Shown piece after piece: positions 8,937 through 17,715 of a stretch of DNA of 64,000 nucleotides. The DNA comes from CAWGHZ01 sp963775315 (GTDB lineage: Bacteria; Pseudomonadota; Alphaproteobacteria; MPNO01; DASWLB01). Where the stretch lies: contig CAVZIN010000009.1 of assembly GCA_963775315.1 (NCBI GenBank), positions 310,001-374,000 on the forward strand, written 5' to 3'. The position numbers were made by a program, and so were the translations under genes. Under the pieces are notes generated by a model. It was not told the DNA's origin. It saw nothing but the letters and a program-made list of their open reading frames with translations, and ran no database searches. Numbering within the stretch: position 1 is the stretch's first letter; each line of letters starts with the position of its first letter.

Positions 8937-10058
8937 CTACTGGATCGCGGCCGCGCGCGGCGCGGCGGCGGGCCGTGTTGCGGCGGCGCCGGCTCGGGTG
9001 TGGCCCGAGGCTGGATCGGCCATATGGCAAGCGACGAGGTGCGCACCGGCCTCGGCGCCGCCGAGCGGCGGCGCGTTCGCCTCGCATACCGCCTCGGCGA
9101 AGGGGCAGCGCGTGCGGAAGCGGCACCCCGACGGCGGGTCGATCGGGTTCGGCGGCTCGCCCGTGATCGGCCGCTGCTCGATACGATGCGCGGGATCCAT
9201 GCCGAGGCGCGAATTGAGCAGCGCCCGGGTGTAGGGGTGGCGCGGGTTTTCATAGATCTCCGCGACCGGCCCGATCTCGACCACCTGACCGAGATACATC
9301 ACCAGCACACGGTCGGCGACGTACTGCACCACCGCGAGGTCGTGCGAGATGAAGAGGTAGGTCAGGTTGAAGTGGCGCTTGAGCTGTCCGAGCAGGTTCA
9401 ACACGTGCGCCTCGACCGACTTGTCGAGCGCCGAGACCGCCTCGTCGAGGATCAGGAGGCGCGGGTCGAGGGCGAGCGCTCGGGCAATGTTGACCCGCTG
9501 CTTCTGCCCGCCCGACAGCTCGTGCGGGTAGCGCGCGCCATAGAGGGCGGGATCGAGCCCAACCTTTTCCAGAAGCTCGCGCGCCGTCTTGCGCGCCGCC
9601 GCACGGCTCGCCCCGTGCACCATCGGTCCGTAGGCGACCGAATCCTGGATTGGCAGGCGCGGGTTGAGAGAGGAGTAGCTGTCCTGGAACACCATCTGCA
9701 TGTTGCGGCGGAGCTCGCGCAGCGTGAGCCCGCCGGGCACAGCCACGGGATCGCCATCGAAGATCAGCTCGCCGGAATCCTTCGGGATCAGGTGCATCAG
9801 CACGCGCGCGAGGGTCGACTTGCCGCAGCCCGACTCGCCGACGACGCCCAGCGTCTCGCCTTTCATGACCGAGAAGCCGACGCCGTCGACCGCCTGGACG
9901 TGGCCGACCGTGCGGTTGAGCGCGCCGCCCCGCACGCGGAAGTACTTGCGCAACTCGCGCACGATCAGGATCGGCTGCAACCGGCCGCCGCGGTCGCGCG
10001 GATCGGCCAGCGGCGCGAGCTCGAGCGGCGGGCGGGCAACGCTCTTGATCGTGGTCAT
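8937..10058 (-). CDS. Oligopeptide-type ABC transporter ATPase (DppF/OppF-like)
   Basis: A 373-residue ATPase beginning MTTIKSVARPPLEL, with Walker A GESGCGKST, signature LSGGQKQR, Walker B LLILDEAVSALD and a C-terminal peptide-transporter extension (CRFRTRCPFAEAVC). In Walker B the usual DEPTSALD reads DEAVSALD; the catalytic Glu is kept. Its ATG overlaps the stop of the permease gene by four bases (ATGA), so the pair is translationally coupled. A low-complexity Ala/Pro tail of about 30 residues ends the protein. Confidence 0.88.
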   Translation of the reverse strand: MTTIKSVARPPLELAPLADPRDRGGRLQPILIVRELRKYFRVRGGALNRTVGHVQAVDGVGFSVMKGETLGVVGESGCGKSTLARVLMHLIPKDSGELIFDGDPVAVPGGLTLRELRRNMQMVFQDSYSSLNPRLPIQDSVAYGPMVHGASRAAARKTARELLEKVGLDPALYGARYPHELSGGQKQRVNIARALALDPRLLILDEAVSALDKSVEAHVLNLLGQLKRHFNLTYLFISHDLAVVQYVADRVLVMYLGQVVEIGPVAEIYENPRHPYTRALLNSRLGMDPAHRIEQRPITGEPPNPIDPPSGCRFRTRCPFAEAVCEANAPPLGGAEAGAHLVACHMADPASGHTRAGAAATRPAAAPRAAAIQ

Positions 10059-10954
10059 GCCTTCACATCCATCGCGCGGCGCAGCCCGTCGCTGACCAGG
10101 TTGAACGAGATCGAGGTGATGAAGATCGCGACGCCCGGCAGCGCGCACACCCAGGGCTGGATGTAGATGCCGGCGCGGAGGCTGGAGAGCATCAGCCCCC
10201 AGTCCGGCGTCGGCGGCACTACCCCGAGCCCGAGGAAGGAGAGGCCCGACGCCAGCAGGATCGACACGGCAATCAGGCTGGAGGCATAGACGAATACCGG
10301 CGCCAGCACGTTGCCGAGAACGTGGTGACGGATGATCGAGACGGTCGACGCGCCCGAGGCACGCGCTGCGTCGACGAAATCGAGATTGCGCACCTGGGTG
10401 GTCGCCGACTCCGCGACGCGGCAAAGGGACGGGATGAACACCAGCGTCAGCGCCAGCATGCCGTTGGCGAGCCCGCCCCCCAGCGTGCCCGAGATGGCGA
10501 CGGCGAGCAGCACCGAGGGGAACGCGTAGAACACGTCCATCGTGCGCATGATCGCCATGTTGACCCAGCCGCCGACGAAGCCCGCGACGACGCCCAGCAG
10601 GCCGCCGATGATGGTGGCAAGGACCACCGGCCCCAGCCCCATCATCAGCGAGACCCGCCCACCCCAGAGGAGACGCGAGAGCATGTCGCGGCCGAGCTCG
10701 TCGGTGCCGAGCGCGAAGTCGCGGAAGCCGATCGGCTTCATGCGGTAGAGCATGCTGGTCTTCGTCGGGTCAAACGGCGCGAGCGCTGGCGCGAAGATCG
10801 ACGCCAGCAGCACCAGCGCGATGACCGCGAGACAGAGCAGCGTGACCCAGTCGTAGCGCAGGCGGACGCCGACCGTGCCCCAGTAGCCGCGGACGCGCGG
10901 CCCCTCGGACGGCGGCGGATCGAAATCGGCGACGGTCGCGGAAAGGTTGGTCAT
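10055..10954 (-). CDS. Oligopeptide-type ABC transporter permease (DppC-like)
   Basis: A 299-residue inner-membrane permease with about six transmembrane segments. The N-terminal segment sits near residues 35-58 and is followed by the LGTDELGRDMLSRLLWGGRVSL stretch that marks the DppC/OppC family. The EAA loop reads AARASGASTVSIIRHHVLGN. It forms the translocation channel together with the DppB-like permease encoded 13 bases upstream. No substrate information is visible. Confidence 0.88.
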   Translation of the reverse strand: MTNLSATVADFDPPPSEGPRVRGYWGTVGVRLRYDWVTLLCLAVIALVLLASIFAPALAPFDPTKTSMLYRMKPIGFRDFALGTDELGRDMLSRLLWGGRVSLMMGLGPVVLATIIGGLLGVVAGFVGGWVNMAIMRTMDVFYAFPSVLLAVAISGTLGGGLANGMLALTLVFIPSLCRVAESATTQVRNLDFVDAARASGASTVSIIRHHVLGNVLAPVFVYASSLIAVSILLASGLSFLGLGVVPPTPDWGLMLSSLRAGIYIQPWVCALPGVAIFITSISFNLVSDGLRRAMDVKA

Positions 10955-10967
10955 GGCCGCCCTCCTC

Positions 10968-11924
10968 TCACGCGCGCTTGATGCGCGGGTCGACGGCGGT
11001 CTGCACCACGTCGACCACCAGGTTGATCGCGACGAACGCCATGGCGAGCACCAGGATCGTTCCCTGCAGGAGCGGGACGTCGCGCGTCAGGATCGCCTTG
11101 CTCATCAGGAAGCCGGTGCCCGGCCAGGTGAACACCGTCTCGATCAGGATCGAGCCGCCGACGAGGTAGCCGAACTGCAGCCCCATCACCGTCAGCACCT
11201 GCGGCAGCGCGTTGCGCACCGCGTGGCGCAGCACGGCGAGCCGTCCGAGCCCCTTGGCGCGCAGCATCTCGACGAATTCGAGGTTGAGGATCTCGGCGAC
11301 GGCCGAGCGGGTCGTGCGCATGATGATGCCGAGCGGCACCAGCGTCATGGTCGCGATCGGCAGCACGGCATATTTGAGCTGGCCCCAGGAGAAGACGTTA
11401 AATCCGCCCGAACCGGTCGATCCCATGCCGGTGGCGGGCAGCACTCCCAGCTTCACCGCGAACACGATCACCAGCACGATGCCGAGCCAGTAGTTGGGGA
11501 TCGACATGCCGACCACCGAGCCGACCGTCACCACCCGGTCAGGCGGGCGGCCGACATGGAAGGCGGCGAGCGTGCCGAAGGCGAAGGCGAGCGGGAAGGC
11601 GATCAACATGGCGCCGGCCGAGATGATCAGCGTGTTGCCGAGGCCGCTGGTCACCTCGGTCAGGACCGGCCGGTTGGTCTGGAGCGACACGCCGAGATCG
11701 CCGGCCGCGGCACGCTCCAGCCATTTCAGGTATTGGAGCGGCAGCGGCTGGTCCAACCCGTAAAGATGCTTGATGGTGGCGATATCCTCGGCGGTGGCGT
11801 CGGCCGGCACCAGCGATTGGATCGGATCACCGGGCGCCAAATAGATCAGACCGAAGCACACGATCGAGACGCCGATGGCGATCGGCACGATCAGGACGAT
11901 GCGACGCAGCACGTAGAACCACAT
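10968..11924 (-). CDS. Oligopeptide-type ABC transporter permease (DppB-like)
   Basis: A 318-residue permease with six hydrophobic segments. Its MWFYVLRRIVLIVPIAIGVS start, the APGDPI motif at about residue 30, the LGLDQPLPLQYLKW stretch and the EAA loop MLRAKGLGRLAVLRHAVRNA are all typical of DppB/OppB. It is the first permease gene of the operon, 76 bases after the binding-protein gene. With the DppC-like partner it forms the membrane channel. Confidence 0.88.
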   Translation of the reverse strand: MWFYVLRRIVLIVPIAIGVSIVCFGLIYLAPGDPIQSLVPADATAEDIATIKHLYGLDQPLPLQYLKWLERAAAGDLGVSLQTNRPVLTEVTSGLGNTLIISAGAMLIAFPLAFAFGTLAAFHVGRPPDRVVTVGSVVGMSIPNYWLGIVLVIVFAVKLGVLPATGMGSTGSGGFNVFSWGQLKYAVLPIATMTLVPLGIIMRTTRSAVAEILNLEFVEMLRAKGLGRLAVLRHAVRNALPQVLTVMGLQFGYLVGGSILIETVFTWPGTGFLMSKAILTRDVPLLQGTILVLAMAFVAINLVVDVVQTAVDPRIKRA

Positions 11925-12000
11925 GGACCCTTACCTGTATGGGGCGGCAACGAAGGTCGGGCGCCGCAACGGTGCAATGCGACCCCCGCCCGCCCCCGCC

Positions 12001-13605
12001 TCAGTTGGTCGCGTCGCCGACCGTGACCGGCGTGATGTCCTGGAACCAGCTCCGCGCCTCGACGTAGCCATGCACCTTGGGCGACAAAGCGCGCGGGTTG
12101 AGGTCGGAGACGATGAACAGGCTTCGCGCATCCTTGACGACCAGCTCGTGCATCTTTTCGATCATCGGGACCTGCGCCTTCGCGTCGAATGTGTGGAGCA
12201 CCTTGTCGCCCAGCTCGTCGACCTGAGCGTTCGAGTACCAGCCCCAGTTCGAGCCGAACGGCGTCTTGAACCGCGTCATGACCGACTTGACGAAGCTGAG
12301 CTGGTCCGTCGCGCCCGACGAGAAGTTGATGCCGTCGAGGTCGTATTTCTGCTGGCCGCGGATGAACACGCTGAGAAGCGAGTTCCAGTCCATCGTGTCG
12401 AAGGTCACCTTGAACCCGACGTTCTCGAGCTGCTCCTTGACCAGCGCGTTCATTGGCAAGGGCTGCATCTGGCCCGAGCCCGAGGTCGAGATGCCGATCT
12501 TGATGGCGCAGGGATAGCAGCCCGCCTCCTTGAGCAGTGCGGTCGCCTTCTTCGGGTCGAACTTGTACTCGTACGGGGTGCCGTAAAAGTGCTGCGACGG
12601 CACGAAAATGCCGTAGCTCGGCACCGCCACCCCGTGAAGCAGCTCCACCATCTCCTTGCGGTTCATCGCGTAGTTGGCGGCCTCGCGCACGCGCGGATCC
12701 TTGAACGGCCCTTTGGTCACGCGCAGCAGATAGGGCCAGGTGTGCGGATAGACGTTGGTGACGATCTTCATGCCGGCCGCCTTGAGGGCGGGGATCGTGT
12801 CAGGCGACGGAGCCTCGATCCAGTCGACCTGGCCGGACAGCAGCGCAGCGACGCGGGTCGTCACCTCGGGCATCGGCAGCAGCACGACGCGGTCCTGGTG
12901 CGGGATGCGCGACTTGTCCCAGTAATCCGGGTTCTTCCCCAGAACGAGCCGCTGGTGCTGCACAGCCGAGATGAACTTGTAGGGACCCGTGCCGGCCGGG
13001 TGCTTCGCGTAGACGCTGTAATCGTTGTGCGCGGCGTCGAGCGCGCATTTCGACAGCATGAAAAGGTAGGGCATGTTGTAGACGAACAGCGAATCGACAT
13101 CCTTGGTGGTGATGGCGATCTCGTAGGGCGCGGTCTTCTCGACCTTGACGATCTCGCTGGTGCGCGAACGTGCGCGCGCGAAGTTGAACGGGGTGAAGGC
13201 GGGGTTCTTGTCCGACGTCAGCCGGTCGAAATTCCACACGGCGGAATCGGCGTCCCACTTGCAGCCGTCATGAAACTTCACGCCCTGGCGAAGCTCGAAG
13301 ATCCAGCGCTTGTCGTCCTTCGGATCGACATGCCAGCTCGTCGCGAGGCCGGGGCGAATGTCGACCTCCTTGGTCGCCGACTTCAGGTCCCACAACACCA
13401 GCGCGTCGTAGAGCGAGTAGCCGACGAAGCGGTAGCCCTCGAACCCCTGGTCGGGCTGGCCGCGCCAGTCGGGCAGGTCCGCCGCCGTCATCGCGATCCG
13501 CAGGACGGAGTCCGCGTGCGCGGGCGCCGCCGCCAGGGTCGCGGCACCGCACGTCAGCGCGGCGCAGGCGCCAAGGATTGCACCGTATCGGGAAGCTTTT
13601 CGCAT
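12001..13605 (-). CDS. ABC transporter substrate-binding protein, family 5
   Basis: A 534-residue periplasmic protein. It starts MRKASRYGAILGACAALTCG with a Sec signal peptide ending at about AHADS (residue 32). The mature part has the SBP_bac_5 layout (DIRPGLATSWHVDP, FELRQGVKFHDG, DLDGINF), which binds peptides, opines, nickel or glycosides in different members. GGGGGAA lies about seven bases upstream of the ATG; a longer frame to 13683 lacks a signal-like start. It is the first gene of the leftward transporter-hydrolase operon, and two TGCATTGCA boxes lie in the gap before it. Confidence 0.88.
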   Translation of the reverse strand: MRKASRYGAILGACAALTCGAATLAAAPAHADSVLRIAMTAADLPDWRGQPDQGFEGYRFVGYSLYDALVLWDLKSATKEVDIRPGLATSWHVDPKDDKRWIFELRQGVKFHDGCKWDADSAVWNFDRLTSDKNPAFTPFNFARARSRTSEIVKVEKTAPYEIAITTKDVDSLFVYNMPYLFMLSKCALDAAHNDYSVYAKHPAGTGPYKFISAVQHQRLVLGKNPDYWDKSRIPHQDRVVLLPMPEVTTRVAALLSGQVDWIEAPSPDTIPALKAAGMKIVTNVYPHTWPYLLRVTKGPFKDPRVREAANYAMNRKEMVELLHGVAVPSYGIFVPSQHFYGTPYEYKFDPKKATALLKEAGCYPCAIKIGISTSGSGQMQPLPMNALVKEQLENVGFKVTFDTMDWNSLLSVFIRGQQKYDLDGINFSSGATDQLSFVKSVMTRFKTPFGSNWGWYSNAQVDELGDKVLHTFDAKAQVPMIEKMHELVVKDARSLFIVSDLNPRALSPKVHGYVEARSWFQDITPVTVGDATN

Positions 13606-13673
13606 CGTCCAATTCCCCCGAGTGAAGGATGGTGGCGACAAACTCAGCACGGGTGCTGCCGTCCTCTCGATTG

Positions 13674-13682
13674 TGCATTGCA
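13674..13682. promoter_or_regulatory. TGCATTGCA box, PhaR-like
   Basis: TTGTGCATTGCAAAG contains the palindrome TGC-ATT-GCA, 69 bases upstream of the binding-protein start. PhaR-type regulators of polyhydroxybutyrate genes are known to bind TGC-N3-GCA palindromes. No gene is coded here. The assignment to PhaR is an inference from the motif only. Confidence 0.4.
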
Positions 13683-13815
13683 AAGATCATGCCAAGGCCG
13701 GGGCCCACCGCCCGGTATCGCAGCGGAGTCGCCGCTTATCTCGATGTAATAGGGCTTTCTACGATCGACGGCGGCCGGCGCCGGAGCATGATGGGGCCAG
13801 GCCAGCGACCTTTGC

Positions 13816-13824
13816 TGCATTGCA
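13816..13824. promoter_or_regulatory. Second TGCATTGCA box, PhaR-like
   Basis: TTTGCTGCATTGCAAAA repeats the same 9-base palindrome 142 bases from the first copy, in the 374-base gap between the binding-protein gene (leftward) and the glycosyltransferase gene (rightward). It could act on either gene. Apart from these two boxes I see no clear feature in this gap. Confidence 0.4.
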
Positions 13825-13979
13825 AAAGAGCAGGTCTGCGGCGAAACTAGGCACGCGCGCGGATGGCGCGGCCCTTCTGCGGCGGATATCCGGCGGACGT
13901 TGCAATTGGCGGCACGATAGCCCACTCTCGCGCCGCGCCGACCGGCCCCTTCGTCCATGAGAAACCGCGGAACCGACCG

Positions 13980-14960
13980 ATGCCACCCCTGATGGTCTGC
14001 TTGAGTGGTGGCGGGTTTATGTCGGAAATGAAGGGCTTGCTCACCCACATCGAGCCGCGCCTGCCGATGCTCTATGCATTGCCGCGGGTCGAGCGGCGCC
14101 TTTTGCGCGGACGCTTTCCGCGCGGGCATTTTTTCGTCGTGGCCAATGTGTCGCGCGGGCGGCGCTTTGGGCTTCGTCGGAACCCGCTATTCTGGGCGGC
14201 ATGTGTGCGCCGATACCTGCGCAAAATGCGCATCCACCGGCCCGAGTTCGCTGTCGTCACCAGCAGCGTTGACTCGCTACCCTGCGTCATTGCTGCGAAG
14301 CTTCTGGGTGTGAAGGTGATCTTCGTCGAGTCGATCACGCGCACGCGCTCGCTGTCGCGCACCGGGCAGCTCGTCTACCATCTCCGGCTTTACGACCACT
14401 ACTTCGTGCAGTGGCCAAAGCTGCGGGAGCGCTATGCACGCGCCCAATTTGACGGAGTCGTCACAGCGCCCCCTGCGACCAGCGAGGCCACACACGAGCC
14501 AGGCATGGTCCTCGTGACCGTCGGTTCGACCTATTTCGACGAGATGGTCGAGCAGGTCGACCGCTTCTATAGCGCCCAGGAGACGCCACCGAAGATCCTG
14601 TTCCAGATCGGCTCGGGCACCTATATCCCGAAGTCCGGCCAATGGGTGCGCTTCACCGACAGCCTTGCAGATATGATGGCCCGGTCAGACTTGATCGTTA
14701 CCCACGGCGGCTTCACCGTGCTAGAGGCGGCTAGCCGGCGCAAGAAGGTGATCGCTGTGCCCAACCCCACGGTTGCCGACGACCACCAGCGAATTTTCGT
14801 CAACGACGTCGCCCCCTACCTCGATGTCCAGGTGGCGAACACGGTGGACGAAATCCCGCGCCTTCTAGCCTCGGACATCCCGCCTGCGCACGAGGTATCG
14901 GGTGGCTTTCTCGGCGACCGCGTCGAAGCGATCGTCACTCGCGCCGCGCCACGCTGCTAG
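13980..14960 (+). CDS. Fused Alg14/Alg13-like (PssD-PssE) glycosyltransferase
   Basis: A 326-residue protein. Residues 1-150 match the Alg14/PssD type (MVCLSGGGFMSEMKGLL start, then KLLGVKVIFVESITRTRSLS). Residues about 175-320 match the Alg13/PssE or GT28 C-terminal type (MVLVTVGSTYFDEMVEQVDRF, then DLIVTHGGFTVLEA with the sugar-nucleotide site). In other bacteria the two halves are usually separate and transfer the second sugar of exopolysaccharide repeat units. The start at 13980 puts the GGG loop near the N-terminus as in the family; 13863 is possible. No other exopolysaccharide gene is adjacent, so it is an orphan. Confidence 0.78.
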   Translation: MPPLMVCLSGGGFMSEMKGLLTHIEPRLPMLYALPRVERRLLRGRFPRGHFFVVANVSRGRRFGLRRNPLFWAACVRRYLRKMRIHRPEFAVVTSSVDSLPCVIAAKLLGVKVIFVESITRTRSLSRTGQLVYHLRLYDHYFVQWPKLRERYARAQFDGVVTAPPATSEATHEPGMVLVTVGSTYFDEMVEQVDRFYSAQETPPKILFQIGSGTYIPKSGQWVRFTDSLADMMARSDLIVTHGGFTVLEAASRRKKVIAVPNPTVADDHQRIFVNDVAPYLDVQVANTVDEIPRLLASDIPPAHEVSGGFLGDRVEAIVTRAAPRC

Positions 14961-14986
14961 CCGGACCGCGACAGGCGATTCCCGAC

Positions 14987-15220
14987 ATGACGCTGCACAA
15001 GCGCTCGGTGGTGATCGAGGGACACCGGACCAGCGTGTCGCTGGAGCCCGAATTCTGGCAAGCGCTCGCCGCGCTCGCCGGCGCGGAAGGCGTGTCGGTC
15101 AACGCGCTGGTCGCCCGCATCGACCGCGACCGTGCCGCCAACCTGTCGTCTGCGATCCGGATCTACGTGCTGGCGGCGGCGCGGGCCGGCACCCTGCCCG
15201 CGCAAAAGGGCGAAGCGTAG
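14987..15220 (+). CDS. Small ribbon-helix-helix domain protein
   Basis: A 77-residue protein (MTLHKRSVVIEGHRTSVSLE) with a ribbon, then EPEFWQALAALAGAEGVSVNALVARID helices. This matches the alphaproteobacterial RHH_4 type of MetJ/Arc-fold DNA-binding proteins. The N-terminal strand would contact DNA as a dimer. It follows the glycosyltransferase by 26 bases and converges with phoU. The target is unknown. It could also be the antitoxin-like half of a pair, but no toxin-like gene is next to it. Confidence 0.8.
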   Translation: MTLHKRSVVIEGHRTSVSLEPEFWQALAALAGAEGVSVNALVARIDRDRAANLSSAIRIYVLAAARAGTLPAQKGEA

Positions 15221-15227
15221 CGACGGA

Positions 15228-15951
15228 TCAGTGATCGGTGCGGCCCGGCTCGATCACTGCGAAGCTCGAACTCGTCGCTCTTCGGGCGCGCCTCGCGCAG
15301 CGGCTCACCCTTGACCAGGAAATAGACGGTCTCGGCGATATTGGTCGCATGGTCGCCGATGCGCTCGATGTTCTTGGCGATGAACAGGAGGTGCGCGGAG
15401 GCGGTGATGTTGCGCGCGTCCTCCATCATGTAGGTCAGGAGCTCGCGAAACAGGCTCGAGTACATCTCGTCGATTTCCTCGTCCCCGTTCCACACGTGAA
15501 CGGCCTTGTCGACATCGCCCTTGGCGTAGGCGTCGAGCACGTCGTTCAGCATCTCGCCGGCGACGCGCCCCATGCGCGGGATCGCGGTGACCGGCCGGAT
15601 CGGCGCGACCTGGTTCAGCGCCATGGCCCGCTTGGAGACGTTGACGGCGTAATCGGCGACCCGCTCGAGGTCCGACGCGATGCGAATGGCCGAAAGGATG
15701 GCCCGAAGGTCGCTCGCCATGGGCTGGCGTAGCGCCAGCACCTTGACGGCGAGGTCGTCAACCTCGCGCTCGATCTCGTCGACTCGCAAGTCATTGGCGA
15801 TGACCTCTCCGGCGAGGTCGGAATCGCGGTCCTGCACGGAGACGATGGCGTCGGCGAATTGGCGGACGGCCAGAGCGCCCATGGCCCGCACCTGCGCGCG
15901 CAGCCGGTTAAGCTCCTCCTCGAACTCTTTCGCCGTATGCTCGATGGCCAT
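15228..15951 (-). CDS. phoU: Phosphate signalling protein PhoU, +1 frameshift near the C-terminus
   Basis: A PhoU protein: two three-helix bundles with the repeated metal-binding signatures DLERVADYAVNVS (about 94) and NIERIGDHATNIAE (about 193). It works with the Pst transporter and PhoR to switch off the Pho response. As read, the frame passes through RPKSDEF into an unusual tail and stops at 15163, inside the convergent RHH gene. Removing one T of GAGTTCG at about 15269-15270 restores ...RPKSDESSFAVIEP and a stop at 15228-15230, giving 240 residues, the usual length. It is the last gene of the pst operon. Confidence 0.85.
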
Positions 15952-15970
15952 CTGTCCGATCCTTCGCCGC

Positions 15971-16858
15971 TCAGCCGAACCGGCCGGTTACGTAATCCTC
16001 GGTCTCGCGCTTCTTTGGATTGGTGAAGATCACCGAAGTCTCGTCGTACTCGATCAGTTCGCCCAGGTACATGAACGCGGTGTAGTCGGCGCTGCGCGCG
16101 GCCTGCTGCATGTTGTGGGTTACGATGACGATGCAGTAGTCGGACTTGAGCTCACTGATCAGCTCCTCGATGCGTGCGGTCGAGATGGGATCGAGCGCCG
16201 AGGCCGGCTCGTCGAGCAGCAGCACCTCGGGCTCGAGTGCGATGGCGCGGGCGATGCAAAGGCGCTGCTGCTGGCCTCCGGAAAGCCCAAGACCCGACTG
16301 ACGCAGCTTGTCCTTCACCTCTTCCCAAATGGCGGCCCGGCGCAGTGCCTGCTCGACGCGGTTGTCGAGCTCCCACTTCGGCAGCTTCTCGTAGAGTTTT
16401 ATGCCGAAGGAGATGTTGTCGTAGATCGACATGGGAAACGGAGTCGGCTTCTGGAACACCATGCCGATCTTGGCACGCAGCAGGTTGAGGTCGTTGCCGG
16501 GCGCCAGGATGTTCTGCCCGTCCAGCACCACCTCGCCGGTCGCGCGCTGGTCGCCATAGAGCTCGTAGATGCGGTTGAGGCAGCGCAAAAGGGTAGACTT
16601 GCCGCAACCCGATGGGCCGATGAACGCCGTCACCCGCTTGTCGTACAACGGCAGGGAGATGTCTTTCAGCGCTCGGAAGTCCTTGTAATAGAAGTCAAGA
16701 TTCTTGATCTCGACCTTCACCGACGGGGCCGGCTGGTCAGCCGCAGCGGGCGACGGCGCGGCCAACGTGGTGCGGATCGTCGGCCGTGTCACCGCATGGG
16801 TCGGCGTCGGCGGAGCGCCGGAGCGGTCCGCCGACTGGGTGGAATTGATTTCGGCCAT
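15971..16858 (-). CDS. pstB: Phosphate ABC transporter ATPase PstB
   Basis: A 295-residue ATPase that drives high-affinity phosphate import. A Pro/Ala/Thr-rich extension of about 45 residues precedes the PstB core. Walker A is GPSGCGKST, the signature LSGGQQQR and Walker B VLLLDEP; the PFPMSIYDN stretch and the C-terminal TNPKKRETEDYVTGRFG are typical. I start at the ATG giving MAEINSTQ because GAGGAA lies nine bases before it. An ATG nine bases earlier, overlapping the pstA stop, has the same GAGGAA directly against it and is less likely. Confidence 0.93.
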   Translation of the reverse strand: MAEINSTQSADRSGAPPTPTHAVTRPTIRTTLAAPSPAAADQPAPSVKVEIKNLDFYYKDFRALKDISLPLYDKRVTAFIGPSGCGKSTLLRCLNRIYELYGDQRATGEVVLDGQNILAPGNDLNLLRAKIGMVFQKPTPFPMSIYDNISFGIKLYEKLPKWELDNRVEQALRRAAIWEEVKDKLRQSGLGLSGGQQQRLCIARAIALEPEVLLLDEPASALDPISTARIEELISELKSDYCIVIVTHNMQQAARSADYTAFMYLGELIEYDETSVIFTNPKKRETEDYVTGRFG

Positions 16859-16863
16859 GCTTG

Positions 16864-17712
16864 TCATTTCCTCTGGCTTCCCAGGCTGGCGACGAAGTGG
16901 GCAGTGATGTTGAGTATCAGGATCACCACCGAGATCAGCAGTGCGCCGCCCCAAGCGAGGCGCTGCCAATCGGCGTAGGGGCTCAGCGCGAACTGGAAGA
17001 TGACCACCGGCAGGTTCGCCATCGGCGCGTTCAGATTGGTCGACCAGAACTGGTTGTTCAGCGCGGTGAACAGGAGCGGCGCGGTCTCGCCCGAAACGCG
17101 CGCGACAGCCAGCATCACGCCGGTGACAAATCCTTGCAGCGCTGCGCGGTACGAGATCGAGACGATGATGCGCCACTTGGGCATGCCAAGCGCGGCAGCC
17201 GCCTCGCGCAGGGCGCTCGGCACCAGGCTCAGCATGTCGTCGCTTGTGCGCAGCACCACCGGCACCACGATGATGGCAAGCGCCGCGGCGCCCGCCCAGC
17301 CCGAGAAATGGTGCATGGGCGCGACCATCACCTCGTAGACGAAGACGCCGATGATGATCGAGGGCGCGCTCAATAAGATGTCGTTGATGAAGCGGATGGC
17401 GGTCGCAAGGTGCCGCCTCCGCTGGCCGTACTCGGCGAGGAAGGTGCCCGCCATGATGCCGATCGGCGTGCCGATCAGGGTCGCGATCAGCGTCATCACC
17501 ACGCTGCCGAACATCGCGTTCAAAAGGCCGCCGTGGCTGCTGCCGGGTGGCGGCGTGCTCTCGGTGAACAGGCTCGCGCTCAGCGCATCGAACCCGTTGG
17601 CGAGCAGCGTGTAGAGGATGGCGCAAAGCCAGAACAGGCCGAGCGCCGTCGCAAAGAACGAGAGGCCAAGGATGATCGTGTTGCGGTGGCGCCGGCGCGT
17701 GTAGATGTCCAT
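16864..17712 (-). CDS. pstA: Phosphate ABC transporter permease PstA
   Basis: A 282-residue inner-membrane permease with six hydrophobic segments. Typical PstA sequences include GGLLNAMFGSVVMTLIATLIG, the FLAEYGQRRRHLATAIRFIND loop and the EAA-like REAAAALGMPKWRIIVSISY. It forms the phosphate channel with PstC, whose gene ends three bases upstream. The start MDIYTRRRHRN places a short cytoplasmic leader before the first membrane segment. Confidence 0.92.
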   Translation of the reverse strand: MDIYTRRRHRNTIILGLSFFATALGLFWLCAILYTLLANGFDALSASLFTESTPPPGSSHGGLLNAMFGSVVMTLIATLIGTPIGIMAGTFLAEYGQRRRHLATAIRFINDILLSAPSIIIGVFVYEVMVAPMHHFSGWAGAAALAIIVVPVVLRTSDDMLSLVPSALREAAAALGMPKWRIIVSISYRAALQGFVTGVMLAVARVSGETAPLLFTALNNQFWSTNLNAPMANLPVVIFQFALSPYADWQRLAWGGALLISVVILILNITAHFVASLGSQRK

Positions 17713-17715
17713 CGG

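Noticed and set aside
11923..13749. Long plus-strand frame of about 600 residues opposite the binding-protein gene
   Set aside because: It is the antisense shadow of a well-supported family-5 binding protein, with His/Arg/Val-biased composition typical of such frames in GC-rich DNA.
14987..15951. RHH protein plus PhoU tail overlap as a toxin-antitoxin pair
   Set aside because: The overlap vanishes once the phoU frameshift is corrected, and no toxin-like gene is present.
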